A stretch of 64,000 nucleotides of DNA, taken from NCBI RefSeq assembly GCF_002217925.1, contig NZ_BCMF01000003.1, positions 1 through 64,000 on the forward strand, in the 5' to 3' direction. Made by a program: the position numbers and the translations under genes. Shown here one piece after another: positions 1 through 8,408 of the stretch (its first letter is position 1; each line of letters opens with the position of its first letter). Under the pieces are notes generated by a model that saw only the letters and a list, made by a program, of their open reading frames with translations, did not search any database and had not been told where the DNA came from. This stretch comes from Secundilactobacillus mixtipabuli (lineage in GTDB: Bacteria; Bacillota; Bacilli; Lactobacillales; Lactobacillaceae).

Positions 1-45
1 GGAAATTTAGAGTAAGAGTACTTTATACCTTGCACATCAAAACTA

Positions 46-82
46 AAAAAGTCCTAATCACAAAATAGTGATTAGAACTAAT
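46..82 (-). terminator. Rho-independent terminator of the kinase gene
   Basis: Read on the minus strand, an 8-bp perfect stem (CTAATCAC/GTGATTAG) with an ATTTT loop is followed by GACTTTTTT. It lies about 95 bases beyond the stop of the leftward kinase gene and should end that transcript. Confidence 0.8.
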
Positions 83-175
83 TTAAGAAATTTACCAACA
101 ACAGTTGTCAAAGAGCCGTTTTTTAATAGTTAAGTTAGTTACGGTTAAAATCGTGCTATAACTTTATCGTTTAAA

Positions 176-1744
176 TTAAACGGTTTGTGGTTCTTTTTTG
201 AGTAACTTTTCTGATTCTTTAGTGATTTGGGTGAGCGTGTGCATGTCACCTTCCAGATCGCCGTAGAGTTGACGATAAAGCTTGTAGAACTTGTTGTAGG
301 CTTCGTGCTTCTTTGGATCTGGTTCGATCTTGTCACCAAGGACTTGCCACTTCTGAACGTCGTTAACGTCTAGGATACCAGTACCAAGGCCTGCCAGCAT
401 GACATCACCTAAGTTAGCTTCGGCATTGTCGATTGGTGTCCGTACAGCGTAGCCAGTAACGTCAGCAAACATTTGTACCCAGTCAGGTGAGTTCGTTACA
501 CCACCGGCAATGACGACGTAATCGCCAAGGTCGCGGCCAGTAGCTTCCATACTGTGACGCAGAGCGTAGCAAACGGCTTCTTGGAAGGCGTGGAACAGAT
601 GACCCTTGGTGTGAACTAATGACAAACCAAAGATGGTTCCTTTAGCGTCAGAGTTCCAAACGGGTGCCCGTTCACCCATGAAGTATGGCAAAACAACTAA
701 ACCTTCACTGCCAACAGGGATGTCATGTGCTTCCTTGCCTAATGCGACATAAGCGTTATCACCGCCAGCGTTTTGGGCAGCAACTTCTTCTTCACCAAAG
801 GTATCACGGAACCACTTCGTAATGGCACCGGCAGTAGCTGAACCAGAGAAGTTGTAAACTAAGTCTTTAGACTTGTAAGGATATGGCCATACGATCAGGC
901 CTTTACCTTTGATAGGGGTCTTGCTGACAAGAGCAGCGTTCATTGATGAACCAATAGCGGCAACGTAGCGGCCCGGTTCAAAGACGCCCATCCCAACGTT
1001 AGCAGCACCAACATCGACACCACCAGAAACAACTGGGGTACCAGCCTTAAGGCCTAAGTCAGCAGCAGCTTCGTTAGTAATGTGGCCAACGATCGTCGTT
1101 GAATCAACGATTGGTTCTGGCATCATGCTCTCAGGAATACCCATTGCGTTCAGTAATTCCTTTGACCAAGTATGCGTGTTGATGTCGTACAAACCACCTA
1201 AGTTACCAGCAGCAGTATGGTCGATGCAAACAGCACCAGTCAATTGATAGATAGCGTAATTGCTCGGTGGTAAGAACATGTGGATCTTACGCCAGTTTTC
1301 TGGTTCGTGGTTCTTGATCCACAGAATCTTCGTGTAACCGTAGTATGGGTCAACTACATCGTCACCAGTGATCTCTGTCAGTTTTTCAGTAGAGATGTTA
1401 GCTTTAACCCAGTCGGTTTCTTCTTGTGCACGACGGTCCATCCAGATCAAGTCTGGACGTACAGGTTTCATATCTTTGTCAACTGGTACACCAGAACCAC
1501 CATAAAGACCGCTAATACCAAGGCCTTTGATGTCTTCTGGGGCAACGCCGGACTTTTTAACAACTGCACGAATTGAATCTTTTACACCTTTAACCCAAAC
1601 GTCTGGCCATTGTTCAGCCCAAAGTGGCTTTGGGGTTAAAACATCATATTCTTCAAGATCTTGGGCAATTAATTTACCAGTTGTATCCATTAAGATACTC
1701 TTGGTACCTGAAGTCCCAATATCTGTACCGATTAAGTATTGCAT
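176..1744 (-). CDS. FGGY-family carbohydrate kinase (xylulokinase/gluconokinase-like)
   Basis: A 522-residue cytoplasmic kinase, the usual length for FGGY kinases that phosphorylate ketoses, polyols or gluconate with ATP. The N-terminal phosphate-1 motif DIGTSGTKS lies at residues 8-16, and the FGGY-type substrate region IWMDRRAQE follows near residue 108. The ATPase core ends with the Gly-rich AGGVTNSPDW segment near residue 430. I chose the ATG at 1744 because GGAAG lies just upstream; the frame is open for 30 codons further but without a ribosome site. It is downstream of the SDR dehydrogenase on the same strand, so the likely route is polyol to ketose to ketose phosphate. The substrate cannot be told from sequence. 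A Rho-independent terminator follows. Confidence 0.85.
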   Translation of the reverse strand: MQYLIGTDIGTSGTKSILMDTTGKLIAQDLEEYDVLTPKPLWAEQWPDVWVKGVKDSIRAVVKKSGVAPEDIKGLGISGLYGGSGVPVDKDMKPVRPDLIWMDRRAQEETDWVKANISTEKLTEITGDDVVDPYYGYTKILWIKNHEPENWRKIHMFLPPSNYAIYQLTGAVCIDHTAAGNLGGLYDINTHTWSKELLNAMGIPESMMPEPIVDSTTIVGHITNEAAADLGLKAGTPVVSGGVDVGAANVGMGVFEPGRYVAAIGSSMNAALVSKTPIKGKGLIVWPYPYKSKDLVYNFSGSATAGAITKWFRDTFGEEEVAAQNAGGDNAYVALGKEAHDIPVGSEGLVVLPYFMGERAPVWNSDAKGTIFGLSLVHTKGHLFHAFQEAVCYALRHSMEATGRDLGDYVVIAGGVTNSPDWVQMFADVTGYAVRTPIDNAEANLGDVMLAGLGTGILDVNDVQKWQVLGDKIEPDPKKHEAYNKFYKLYRQLYGDLEGDMHTLTQITKESEKLLKKEPQTV

Positions 1745-1877
1745 AGGAATACTTCCTTTCGTTTGTTCAATCATATTTGATAGAGTAGGGAACGCGGGAT
1801 TAAATGGTTGGGCAAGTGAGAAGTGACTTCCCACTATGCATTTAATCGCTGATATTCCTCAAGGCTAAGACGCGTCC

Positions 1878-1937
1878 ATAAGGTACTTCCGGCAGAAACA
1901 CCCCATTGCTGGGATGCTGCCGACGCGAGCACCTTAT
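1878..1937 (-). ncRNA. Structured RNA hairpin between SDR and kinase genes
   Basis: On the minus (transcribed) strand a 60-nt segment folds almost completely. It has a 10-bp outer stem (AUAAGGUGCU with AGUACCUUAU, one G-U), an internal loop, a 6-bp CGGCAG/CUGCCG stem, a UUU bulge, and a 7-bp CAUCCCA/UGGGGUG stem closed by a GCAA (GNRA) tetraloop. The G-U pairs and the GNRA loop favour the minus strand as the functional RNA. It sits in the 234-base gap inside the SDR-kinase operon and has no T-run, so it is not a simple terminator. A processing, stability or ligand-sensing role is inference. Confidence 0.6.
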
Positions 1938-1977
1938 ATTTCGGTCCTTAAACGCCTTGTTATAGACATTGTTCTGA

Positions 1978-2754
1978 TTACCAAGCGGTGAAGGCACCGT
2001 CAACCAGGTAATCGTCACCAGTTGAGAAGCTGCTGGTATCGCCGGCCAAGTAAACAGCCATACCTTGTAATTCATCAGGACGACCTAAGCGGCCAAGTGG
2101 TGCCCAATCGTTCCATGTCTTGATCAATGGCTTCAATGATTCAGAGCTCAAAGTCAAGTCAGTGCCCATGTAACCTGGGCTGATGGTGTTAACACGAACA
2201 CCCTTTTTAGCCCATTCAATCGCCATTGACTTAGACAATTGGATAACACCGTTCTTAGTAGCGTTGTATGAACATTGTGGTTGTGGACGGTTAACAATGT
2301 GAGCAGACATTGAAGCGGTGTTCACGATTGAACCTTTGCCTTGCTTGATCATGTAACGGCCAGCGGCTTGTGAGCAAAGGAAGACGGAGTTCAAGTTCAA
2401 GTTAACAACTTTTAGCCAGTCTTCATATGACATTTCTTCGGCTGGAATGTTTAAGCACATGCCAGCGTTATTGAATGCAGCATCAAGGCCACCTAATTCA
2501 GAAACAACTGTTTCAACCATCTTTTTAACTTGGTCAGGGTCAGTAACATCAGTCTTAATACCGATCACTTTACGACCAGTGTTCTTTGCGATTTCATCAG
2601 CAGTTGTTTTTGCCTTGTCACCGTTGATATCAACGATAGCGACATCAGCACCGGCCTCGGCCAATGCTTCGGCCATTGCTTTTCCTAATCCTTGTGCACC
2701 ACCGGTAACGTAAGCTTTCTTACCGGTAAGGGCCATACGATCTAAAATACCCAT
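1978..2754 (-). CDS. SDR-family oxidoreductase (polyol/sugar dehydrogenase-like)
   Basis: A 258-residue classical short-chain dehydrogenase. The Rossmann cofactor motif TGGAQGLG lies at residues 17-24, the NNAG structural motif at 95-98 and the catalytic YNATK (Tyr163, Lys167) with an upstream Ser near 148-150. An acidic Asp follows beta-strand 2 (VDING), which suggests NAD rather than NADP. The ATG at 2754 has a GAGGA site close upstream. It is the first gene of a leftward operon with the FGGY kinase and probably oxidises a polyol or reduces a ketose; the exact substrate is unknown. Expression is probably controlled by the operator overlapping its promoter and by CcpA at the nearby cre. Confidence 0.85.
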   Translation of the reverse strand: MGILDRMALTGKKAYVTGGAQGLGKAMAEALAEAGADVAIVDINGDKAKTTADEIAKNTGRKVIGIKTDVTDPDQVKKMVETVVSELGGLDAAFNNAGMCLNIPAEEMSYEDWLKVVNLNLNSVFLCSQAAGRYMIKQGKGSIVNTASMSAHIVNRPQPQCSYNATKNGVIQLSKSMAIEWAKKGVRVNTISPGYMGTDLTLSSESLKPLIKTWNDWAPLGRLGRPDELQGMAVYLAGDTSSFSTGDDYLVDGAFTAW

Positions 2755-2859
2755 ATTTGTTCCTCCTCAGGAATATATAGTTTGATTAAAATTTCGCGGA
2801 TTTAAAAACGAAAACTATTAAACAAATTCATTTTGTAAAAGTGCTTTATTTAATTCGCG

Positions 2860-2912
2860 ACTAATGTAACCCCTTACAAAATAAATGTCAACACTTTTTG
2901 AAAACGTTTTAA
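2860..2912 (-). promoter_or_regulatory. Promoter, operator and cre of the SDR-kinase operon
   Basis: On the minus strand TTGACA (plus 2886-2891) and TACATT are separated by 17 bp. The palindrome TGTAACCCCTTACA (2865-2878) covers the end of the spacer and the -10, and matches in its half-sites the perfect operator at 4284-4299 before the symporter gene. A cre-like box TGAAAACGTTTTAA (2899-2912) lies just upstream of the -35. The layout suggests specific repression plus CcpA control. Confidence 0.65.
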
Positions 2913-2974
2913 AAATTGCAATTTTACCACCATAATGGTAGATTTTAACTATGATGTTACTGGGGGATGAGTGA

Positions 2975-4093
2975 ATGAAACGTGATAATAACAGGCCGTC
3001 TGGGCATTATCAGGCGATGTATAAATTAATTTATGAATCCGGTAAAATTTCTAAACAAGAGATTGCAAAAGAGATGGATTTAAGTTTGCCGACTGTAACT
3101 CAGACGTTGCATCAGCTAATGGAAGACGAACAAATTATGACGGATGGCAAGTTTTCATCCAGTGTGGGCCGGCGCGCGGTTGTTTATTCGCCAAACAGTG
3201 ACAAAGCTTACGCAGTGGGGTTAGAGTTATTTGCCAACCATGTCACCGCAACGCTGGTTAACGTTTTGTACGAAGATCTGGGATCAGCTACGATCAACTT
3301 ACCATTCACCGTTGAACTGGGTTATTTTCAGCAGCTAGGTGACTGGCTACACCAGTTCATTGCCGCACAAAAAATTCCCATGGAAAAAGTTGAAGGTGTG
3401 GGGATTGGCATTCAAGGTTTAATCTCTTCCGATGGTAGAACGGTGCTCTATGGTAAGATTTTGAATTGTACGGGACTCACAAGCGGACAATTTGAACGTT
3501 CTTTTGGCATTCCGGTAACGCTATTTCATGATGCGGACTGTGTTGCATTGGCAGAACAAACGTTATCCCATAACCATGAGGATGCTATTTACTTGTCAAT
3601 TGGGGAACATTTAGGTACGGCAATTGTCATTAATGACCGTATCTATACCGGCGAAAAAGGACGCAGCGGCACGATGGAACACATCACGCTTAACACACAA
3701 AACGGCCACAAATGCTATTGTGGCAGACGCGGTTGCTTGGAAACCTACAGTTCGCTTAGCGCGTTATTGAGAGGTAACGAGACCATTCAAAGTTTTATGA
3801 ACCAGTTGAAAGAAAACGACCGGGAAACCGTCCAGCGCTGGCGCAACTATCTGGCTAATTTAGCCGAGGTCATCAATAACCTGCACATGTTCGTTGATAA
3901 TCGGTTGGTTATTGCCGGTGAACTAGTCAAGTATTTAGATGACGGTGCCATCGAATTTATTAACGATCGCATTAAAAGCATTACTGCCTTCCCTGAAGAT
4001 CAGCCCTATGTCGAACGAGGAACAGTGCAGGCTAGAGCAGTTTCTTTTGGCGCAACGTTGCCAATTATAAAAAGTGTTTTAGATAATATATAA
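2975..4093 (+). CDS. ROK-family transcriptional regulator (XylR/NagC-like)
   Basis: A 372-residue regulator. Residues 1-75 form a winged helix-turn-helix (SGKISKQEIAKEMDLSLPTV), and the rest is a ROK sugar-binding fold. The ROK zinc motif is complete (His plus CYCGRRGCLE, about residues 246-256). The kinase ATP motif DxGGT is replaced by LFANHVT, so it should bind but not phosphorylate sugar, as known for ROK repressors. It lies between the leftward SDR-kinase operon and the rightward symporter, and both of those promoters carry the same palindrome, so it is the obvious candidate repressor. That palindrome looks more like a LacI/GntR operator than the AT-rich sites of known ROK proteins, so this link is inference. 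Confidence 0.85.
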   Translation: MKRDNNRPSGHYQAMYKLIYESGKISKQEIAKEMDLSLPTVTQTLHQLMEDEQIMTDGKFSSSVGRRAVVYSPNSDKAYAVGLELFANHVTATLVNVLYEDLGSATINLPFTVELGYFQQLGDWLHQFIAAQKIPMEKVEGVGIGIQGLISSDGRTVLYGKILNCTGLTSGQFERSFGIPVTLFHDADCVALAEQTLSHNHEDAIYLSIGEHLGTAIVINDRIYTGEKGRSGTMEHITLNTQNGHKCYCGRRGCLETYSSLSALLRGNETIQSFMNQLKENDRETVQRWRNYLANLAEVINNLHMFVDNRLVIAGELVKYLDDGAIEFINDRIKSITAFPEDQPYVERGTVQARAVSFGATLPIIKSVLDNI

Positions 4094-4098
4094 GTTTT

Positions 4099-4137
4099 AT
4101 TAAGCACCATTTTCATTTGGAAAATGGCGCTTTTTTT
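4099..4137 (+). terminator. Rho-independent terminator after the ROK gene
   Basis: CCATTTTC, a short loop and GAAAATGG form a stem followed by CGCTTTTTTTG, starting about 6 bases after the ROK stop codon. It separates the regulator from the symporter transcript. Confidence 0.85.
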
Positions 4138-4217
4138 GTTAAATTAAAAGTTCAAACAATCACAATAATAGGAAATAAAAAAGTTTACTTAAAGAAATTA
4201 TTGATGATTTTACTGAT

Positions 4218-4306
4218 ATAAAGCGCTTTCAAAGGATAGTGAACTGATCACTGTACAAGTGAAGAATAAATCTAACTTGCGATTTGTAACCGGTTACAAC
4301 TATAAT
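4218..4306 (+). promoter_or_regulatory. cre site, promoter and perfect operator of the symporter gene
   Basis: TTGCGA (4277-4282) and TATAAT (4301-4306) are 18 bp apart. The spacer is almost filled by the perfect 16-bp palindrome TTGTAACCGGTTACAA (4284-4299). A cre-like sequence, ATAAAGCGCTTTCA, lies at 4218-4231. A repressor bound in the spacer would block RNA polymerase. The half-sites recur in the promoter of the divergent SDR-kinase operon. The remainder of this 307-base gap is AT-rich with no ORF. Confidence 0.75.
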
Positions 4307-4400
4307 GTAAACCATTAAGTAATCTAGTTTTATAAAACTGGTTATTTGATTGGGCTGCAATAATTAAATTGACATTATCAGTTCGCTAGGAGGGTTTCCT

Positions 4401-5855
4401 TTGAAAAAATATATTTCTTACGCGCTTGGTGCCTTTGGCCATGATGCGTTTTACAATACGTTAAGTATATATTTTATGATGTTTGTCACCAGTCAGTTAT
4501 TTACCAATGCTAGTGATGCTAAAATGGTTGGCTTCGTTACAACCCTAATCGTTGTTATTCGGGTTGGTGAAATTATGTTTGACCCAATCATTGGGGGTAT
4601 TGTTGATAACACGAATACCCGTTTTGGAAAGTTCAAGCCTTGGCTTATGTTTGGATCGATTGTGGCTTCAATCGGTTTGATTTTAATTTTTTCTGATTAC
4701 TTCGGCTTAACAACCAGTAATCCAATGTTATATCTCATTATCTTTGGGGTAACTTTCTTGATGTTGGATGCTTGTTATTCATTTAGTGATATTGCGTTTT
4801 GGTCAATGTTGCCGGCTTTGAGCATGGAAGCAAAGGAGCGGACAAAATTTGGTACGTTTGCCCGTTTTGGTTCAACACTGGGTGCGCAAGGCGTTATTAT
4901 CATTATCACGCCAGCCATTATGTTATTCTCTCAGCTGTTTTCCGGTGCTAAACCCGGTCAGCAGACGCAAGCCGGTTGGTTAGGCTATGCGATTGTTGTT
5001 GCGCTGTTGTGTGTTGGTGGGGCAACGATGACTTGCTTGAACACCAATGAACAGCACAATAAGATTCGCAGCAATACGAAGCATACAGGTGTCCTTGAAG
5101 TCTTCAAGGTGATAGCGCAAAACGATCAGTTACTATGGATCGCGTTAGCCTACTTCTTGTTTGCCTTTAGCTACGTCGTTAATAACTCACTACTGATGTA
5201 CTACTTCCGTTATCGGTTAGGCAACGCCAATGCCTATACTTGGGTTGGGGTCATTACCTGTATCTTGGGCGTTATTTCAGTTGCTTCATTCCCAGCACTT
5301 GAAGTTATAGTCCATCGTAAAGCCATTTTCTGTGGTGGTATTGGGGTCATGTTATTGGGTTATATTCTCTTTCTCACTGCCGGAACAAGCTTGCCATTGG
5401 CTCTTGTGGCAATTGGTCTGTTATTCTTCCCATACCCGCTGATTTTCCTAGCAACGTTGATGGCAATTACCGATAGTGTTGAATATGGTCAATTAAAGAG
5501 CGGTTCCCGGAATGAATCAGTCACACTATCTGTTCGACCCTTGATCGATAAGCTGTCTGGTGCAATTTCAAATGGTGTTGTTGGTATCGTCGCGGTGATG
5601 ACCGGGATGACCGGGAATGCAAAACCAAGTGATATTTCAGCATCAGGTGTTTTCCATTTCAACATGTTTATGTTCTATATTCCGATGGTATTGCTGGTCA
5701 TTTCAGCCATCATCTTCTTTAACAAAGTTCAATTGTCCGAAAAGAAACATGCTAAAATTGTTCAAAAACTTGAAGAAAAGCTCGGTGTTGATGATGATAC
5801 CGATACTGATGCTGATGTCAATATTGATTCCAGCGTGGTTCCCAATCACTCATAA
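4401..5855 (+). CDS. GPH-family (glycoside-pentoside-hexuronide) cation symporter
   Basis: A 484-residue polytopic membrane protein with about 12 hydrophobic segments and the GPH N-terminal pattern (YALGAFGHDAFYN), followed by a DPIIGGIVDNTNTRFGKFKPW loop segment typical of melibiose/xyloside symporters. The acidic C-terminal tail (DDDTDTDAD) is short. The start is TTG at 4401, fixed by AGGAGGG 7 bases upstream. It probably brings in the substrate of the adjacent dehydrogenase and kinase with a cation. Control is by the operator in its promoter and by CcpA. The transported sugar or polyol is not predictable from sequence. Confidence 0.85.
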   Translation: MKKYISYALGAFGHDAFYNTLSIYFMMFVTSQLFTNASDAKMVGFVTTLIVVIRVGEIMFDPIIGGIVDNTNTRFGKFKPWLMFGSIVASIGLILIFSDYFGLTTSNPMLYLIIFGVTFLMLDACYSFSDIAFWSMLPALSMEAKERTKFGTFARFGSTLGAQGVIIIITPAIMLFSQLFSGAKPGQQTQAGWLGYAIVVALLCVGGATMTCLNTNEQHNKIRSNTKHTGVLEVFKVIAQNDQLLWIALAYFLFAFSYVVNNSLLMYYFRYRLGNANAYTWVGVITCILGVISVASFPALEVIVHRKAIFCGGIGVMLLGYILFLTAGTSLPLALVAIGLLFFPYPLIFLATLMAITDSVEYGQLKSGSRNESVTLSVRPLIDKLSGAISNGVVGIVAVMTGMTGNAKPSDISASGVFHFNMFMFYIPMVLLVISAIIFFNKVQLSEKKHAKIVQKLEEKLGVDDDTDTDADVNIDSSVVPNHS

Positions 5856-5880
5856 AAGTTAACTTAAATATTAAATTGAA

Positions 5881-5919
5881 AGCGGTCTCTATTATGAAAG
5901 TAGTGGGGACCGTTTTTGT
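5881..5919 (+). terminator. Rho-independent terminator after the symporter
   Basis: CGGTCTC pairs with GGGACCG (one T-G pair) and is followed by TTTTTG, about 25 bases after the symporter stop codon. Confidence 0.75.
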
Positions 5920-5938
5920 GTATCCAATACCTGACCAT

Positions 5939-5951
5939 GGTAATCATTACC
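5939..5951. promoter_or_regulatory. Zur-like 13-bp palindrome upstream of the TetM-like gene
   Basis: GGTAATCATTACC is a perfect palindrome carrying the GTAATNATTAC core of Firmicute Zur boxes. It lies upstream of a possible promoter (TTGATT, 17 bp, ATAATA near 5991-6019) of the TetM-like GTPase gene. No zinc link of that gene is known, so this is only a candidate. Confidence 0.3.
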
Positions 5952-6051
5952 TGGGAAATAATCGGGTTTTAAATCGGGTGGCTCAGCCAGGTTGATTATT
6001 AGTGAGAACATGGAATAATAGACTCATTGAGTAAATACAGGAGGAACACGA

Positions 6052-7983
6052 ATGAAGCACATCGTAACGGGAATTATTGCCCACGTGGATGCGGGAAAGA
6101 CCACGTTATCTGAAGCCATGCTTTATCAGTCTGGCGAACTTTCACAGTTGGGAAGAGTTGATAACGGTGATGCGTTTCTTGATCCTAATGACTTAGAGAA
6201 AAAGCGCGGTATCACGATTTTTTCTCATGAAGCAAATCTGCAGTATCAGCAGTTGTCGCTGACCTTACTGGATACACCTGGGCACGCTGATTTTGGTGCT
6301 CAGACAGAACAAGTTTTGAGCGTGTTAGATGACGCTATTTTGGTGGTGTCTGCGACCGATGGTGTTCAAGGATATACCCGTACATTATGGCGGCTGTTAT
6401 CCCGCTACCAGATCCCCACTTTTATTTTTGTGAATAAAATGGATGCGCCTGGTGTTGACCGGGAGGCACTGTTGGCACAGCTTCAGTCTGAATTATCGGC
6501 TGGCTGTTTGGCATTTGACGGTGAAAAACTGGCTGATAGCTACGAAGATATTGCCTTGCAGGATGATTCTGCGCTAGATAGTTACATGGCTGACGGCAAG
6601 CTGAGTGACGATATGATCCGACAATTGATCGCTCAGCGGAAGGTTTTCCCCACTTATTTTGGTGCTGCGCTCAAATTGGCTGGGGTAGAAGCTTTGATGA
6701 GCGGTTTGGAAAACTGGACGATGCCCATGGTACCGGAGACGGCGTTTGGTGCTCGTATATTCAAGGTGTCTCATGATGAAAAGGGTGAACGGCTGACGTG
6801 GGTTCGTTTGACTGGCGGTGAACTGCATCCTCGTGACGAGGTTTTACCGGAACAAAAAATTAATCAGTTACGCCAGTATAATGGGGTGAAATATCAAGTC
6901 AGCCAGTCGGTAGGTGCTGGCGAAGTGTGCGCCATTACCGGGTTAACGGGAACTCGTCCCGGTCAAGGGTTAGGTCATTTAGCCAATGGCGATGAGCCTG
7001 TTTTACAGCCCGTGCTGACCTATAAAGTTGATCCTAAGGGTAATGATCTGCATGCATGTTTGAAAGCTCTTCAGCAGTTAGAAGACGAAGACCCACAGCT
7101 TCATGTGACTTGGTCAAATCAGTTGCAGGAAATTCGGGTACAGCTGATGGGAACGATGCAATTAGAAGTTATTCAACAGTTGTTGCAGCACCAATTTCAA
7201 TTAGATGTGGGGTTTGATGAAGGCAGCATTCTTTATAAAGAAACCATTAGTTCACCAATTGAGGGTGTTGGTCATTTCGAACCTTTGCGGCACTACGCCG
7301 AGGTTCATTTGCTCATGGAACCTGCAGAATGTGGCAGCGGGGTCAGCTTTGCGGCTGATTGTTCCCTAGAAGTTCTGGGTAAAAACTGGCAGCATCAAAT
7401 TATGACAAATTTGTCAGCTAAGCAGCATTTAGGTGTTTTAATTGGTGCACCGATTACTGACATGAAAATGACCTTGATCGGTGGTCGTGGCAGCATTGTG
7501 CATACGGTGGGCGGTGATTTCAGGGAAGCAACCTGGCGAGCTGTCCGACAAGGACTCATGATGGCTAAGCAACAAGGTGAGGCTCGGTTGCTGGAACCGT
7601 GGTATCAATTCCGGCTTACGGTGACGCAGGATCAGGTTGGTCGGGCAATGAACGACATTCAGCAAATGAATGGCCAGTTTGACGCACCGGAAAACACTGG
7701 TGGAGCTATAGTCACATTGAATGGCAGCGCACCAGTTTCTGAGATGCAGGGGTACGCCCAAACGGTGAACGCCTATACTCATGGACAGGGTGCGCTGGAG
7801 TGTGTGTTCGATGGCTATCAAGCGTGCCATAACACCGATGAGGTGATTGAGGCAGCCGGCTATGATCCAGTAGCCGACTTAGAGAACACGCCGGATTCTG
7901 TATTCTGTGCTCATGGTGCGGGTTATCCAGTCAAATGGGACCAGTTACCGGTTATGGCACACTATCCCTATATGGAAAAATGA
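6052..7983 (+). CDS. TetM/TetO-like ribosomal-protection GTPase (EF-G paralog)
   Basis: A 643-residue translational GTPase with G1 AHVDAGKTT (residues 10-18), G2 RGIT, G3 DTPGHADF and G4 NKMD, then EF-G-type domains II-V. Length and order match the ribosomal-protection family, which removes tetracycline from the ribosome by GTP hydrolysis. The C-terminus ends with DSVFCAHGAGYPVKWD, which I associate with a chromosomal TetM-like paralog group rather than mobile tet(M). GC content and codon use look like its neighbours, and no mobile element flanks it. Resistance is therefore not established; it may be a housekeeping ribosome factor. ATG 6052 follows AGGAGGA. It is a single gene between two terminators. 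Confidence 0.8.
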   Translation: MKHIVTGIIAHVDAGKTTLSEAMLYQSGELSQLGRVDNGDAFLDPNDLEKKRGITIFSHEANLQYQQLSLTLLDTPGHADFGAQTEQVLSVLDDAILVVSATDGVQGYTRTLWRLLSRYQIPTFIFVNKMDAPGVDREALLAQLQSELSAGCLAFDGEKLADSYEDIALQDDSALDSYMADGKLSDDMIRQLIAQRKVFPTYFGAALKLAGVEALMSGLENWTMPMVPETAFGARIFKVSHDEKGERLTWVRLTGGELHPRDEVLPEQKINQLRQYNGVKYQVSQSVGAGEVCAITGLTGTRPGQGLGHLANGDEPVLQPVLTYKVDPKGNDLHACLKALQQLEDEDPQLHVTWSNQLQEIRVQLMGTMQLEVIQQLLQHQFQLDVGFDEGSILYKETISSPIEGVGHFEPLRHYAEVHLLMEPAECGSGVSFAADCSLEVLGKNWQHQIMTNLSAKQHLGVLIGAPITDMKMTLIGGRGSIVHTVGGDFREATWRAVRQGLMMAKQQGEARLLEPWYQFRLTVTQDQVGRAMNDIQQMNGQFDAPENTGGAIVTLNGSAPVSEMQGYAQTVNAYTHGQGALECVFDGYQACHNTDEVIEAAGYDPVADLENTPDSVFCAHGAGYPVKWDQLPVMAHYPYMEK

Positions 7984-7988
7984 TTAAG

Positions 7989-8029
7989 AAAGGGCACCCT
8001 TGAGCAATCAGCTTAAGGGTGCCCTTTGA
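7989..8029. terminator. Bidirectional terminator hairpin
   Basis: AAAGGGCACCCTT and AAGGGTGCCCTTT form a 13-bp perfect stem between the convergent TetM-like gene and the small membrane protein gene. T-tracts are weak on both sides. Confidence 0.7.
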
Positions 8030-8048
8030 ATTGTTTTAGGCTTCTACC

Positions 8049-8210
8049 CTACATTGAGGGGACGAGTATAAGAAAGATCCACGTAGCAAAGCAGCAGATG
8101 AGTAGCAGCATTCCAAAAGCAATCCAAAATAAAGCTTTGTGATGATATTTTTTGCCGAAGTACATCAAGACTAGCATGATCAACGCAACAGTGAAAATAG
8201 ATGTCGTCAT
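8049..8210 (-). CDS. Small two-helix membrane protein, unknown function
   Basis: A 53-residue ORF starting MTTSIFTVALIMLV. The ATG at 8210 is preceded by GGAGGAATAAACCT, which rules out the in-frame ATG at 8261. Two hydrophobic segments (about residues 3-17 and 26-50) flank a short basic loop (GKKYHHKA), so it should be a small inner-membrane hairpin. It is leftward and monocistronic, divergent from the DyP peroxidase. I do not recognise a family. Confidence 0.6.
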   Translation of the reverse strand: MTTSIFTVALIMLVLMYFGKKYHHKALFWIAFGMLLLICCFATWIFLILVPSM

Positions 8211-8408
8211 AGGTTTATTCCTCCATTTTAAAAGCGTATCAGCCAGTATTTTTTTGTACAACTCAAAGAGATAATGTTGAGGTATTTTTAAGTTTTAGAA
8301 AACGCTTTTATCGTCTTAAAAATGTGGTAAAATAAAATCAGTTAATAATTGTTCTAAAGTAGAACACTTTTTAAATAATGTTGTGTGCTATCGAAGGAGG
8401 GGTTCCGT

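Noticed and set aside
1842-2075. 77-residue minus-strand ORF
   Set aside because: It overlaps the end of the SDR gene in another frame and runs through the structured intergenic RNA; no start signals.
6076-6091. CACGTG-containing sequence in the TetM-like gene as parS
   Set aside because: GCCCACGTGGATGCGG matches only the CACGTG core; flanking bases do not fit parS. Other CACGTG hits (for example 33386, 33771, 56584, 59071) fail for the same reason.
6052-7983. Acquired tet(M) resistance gene
   Set aside because: No mobile element, base composition like neighbours, and a C-terminus unlike mobile tet(M); called only as a TetM-like paralog.
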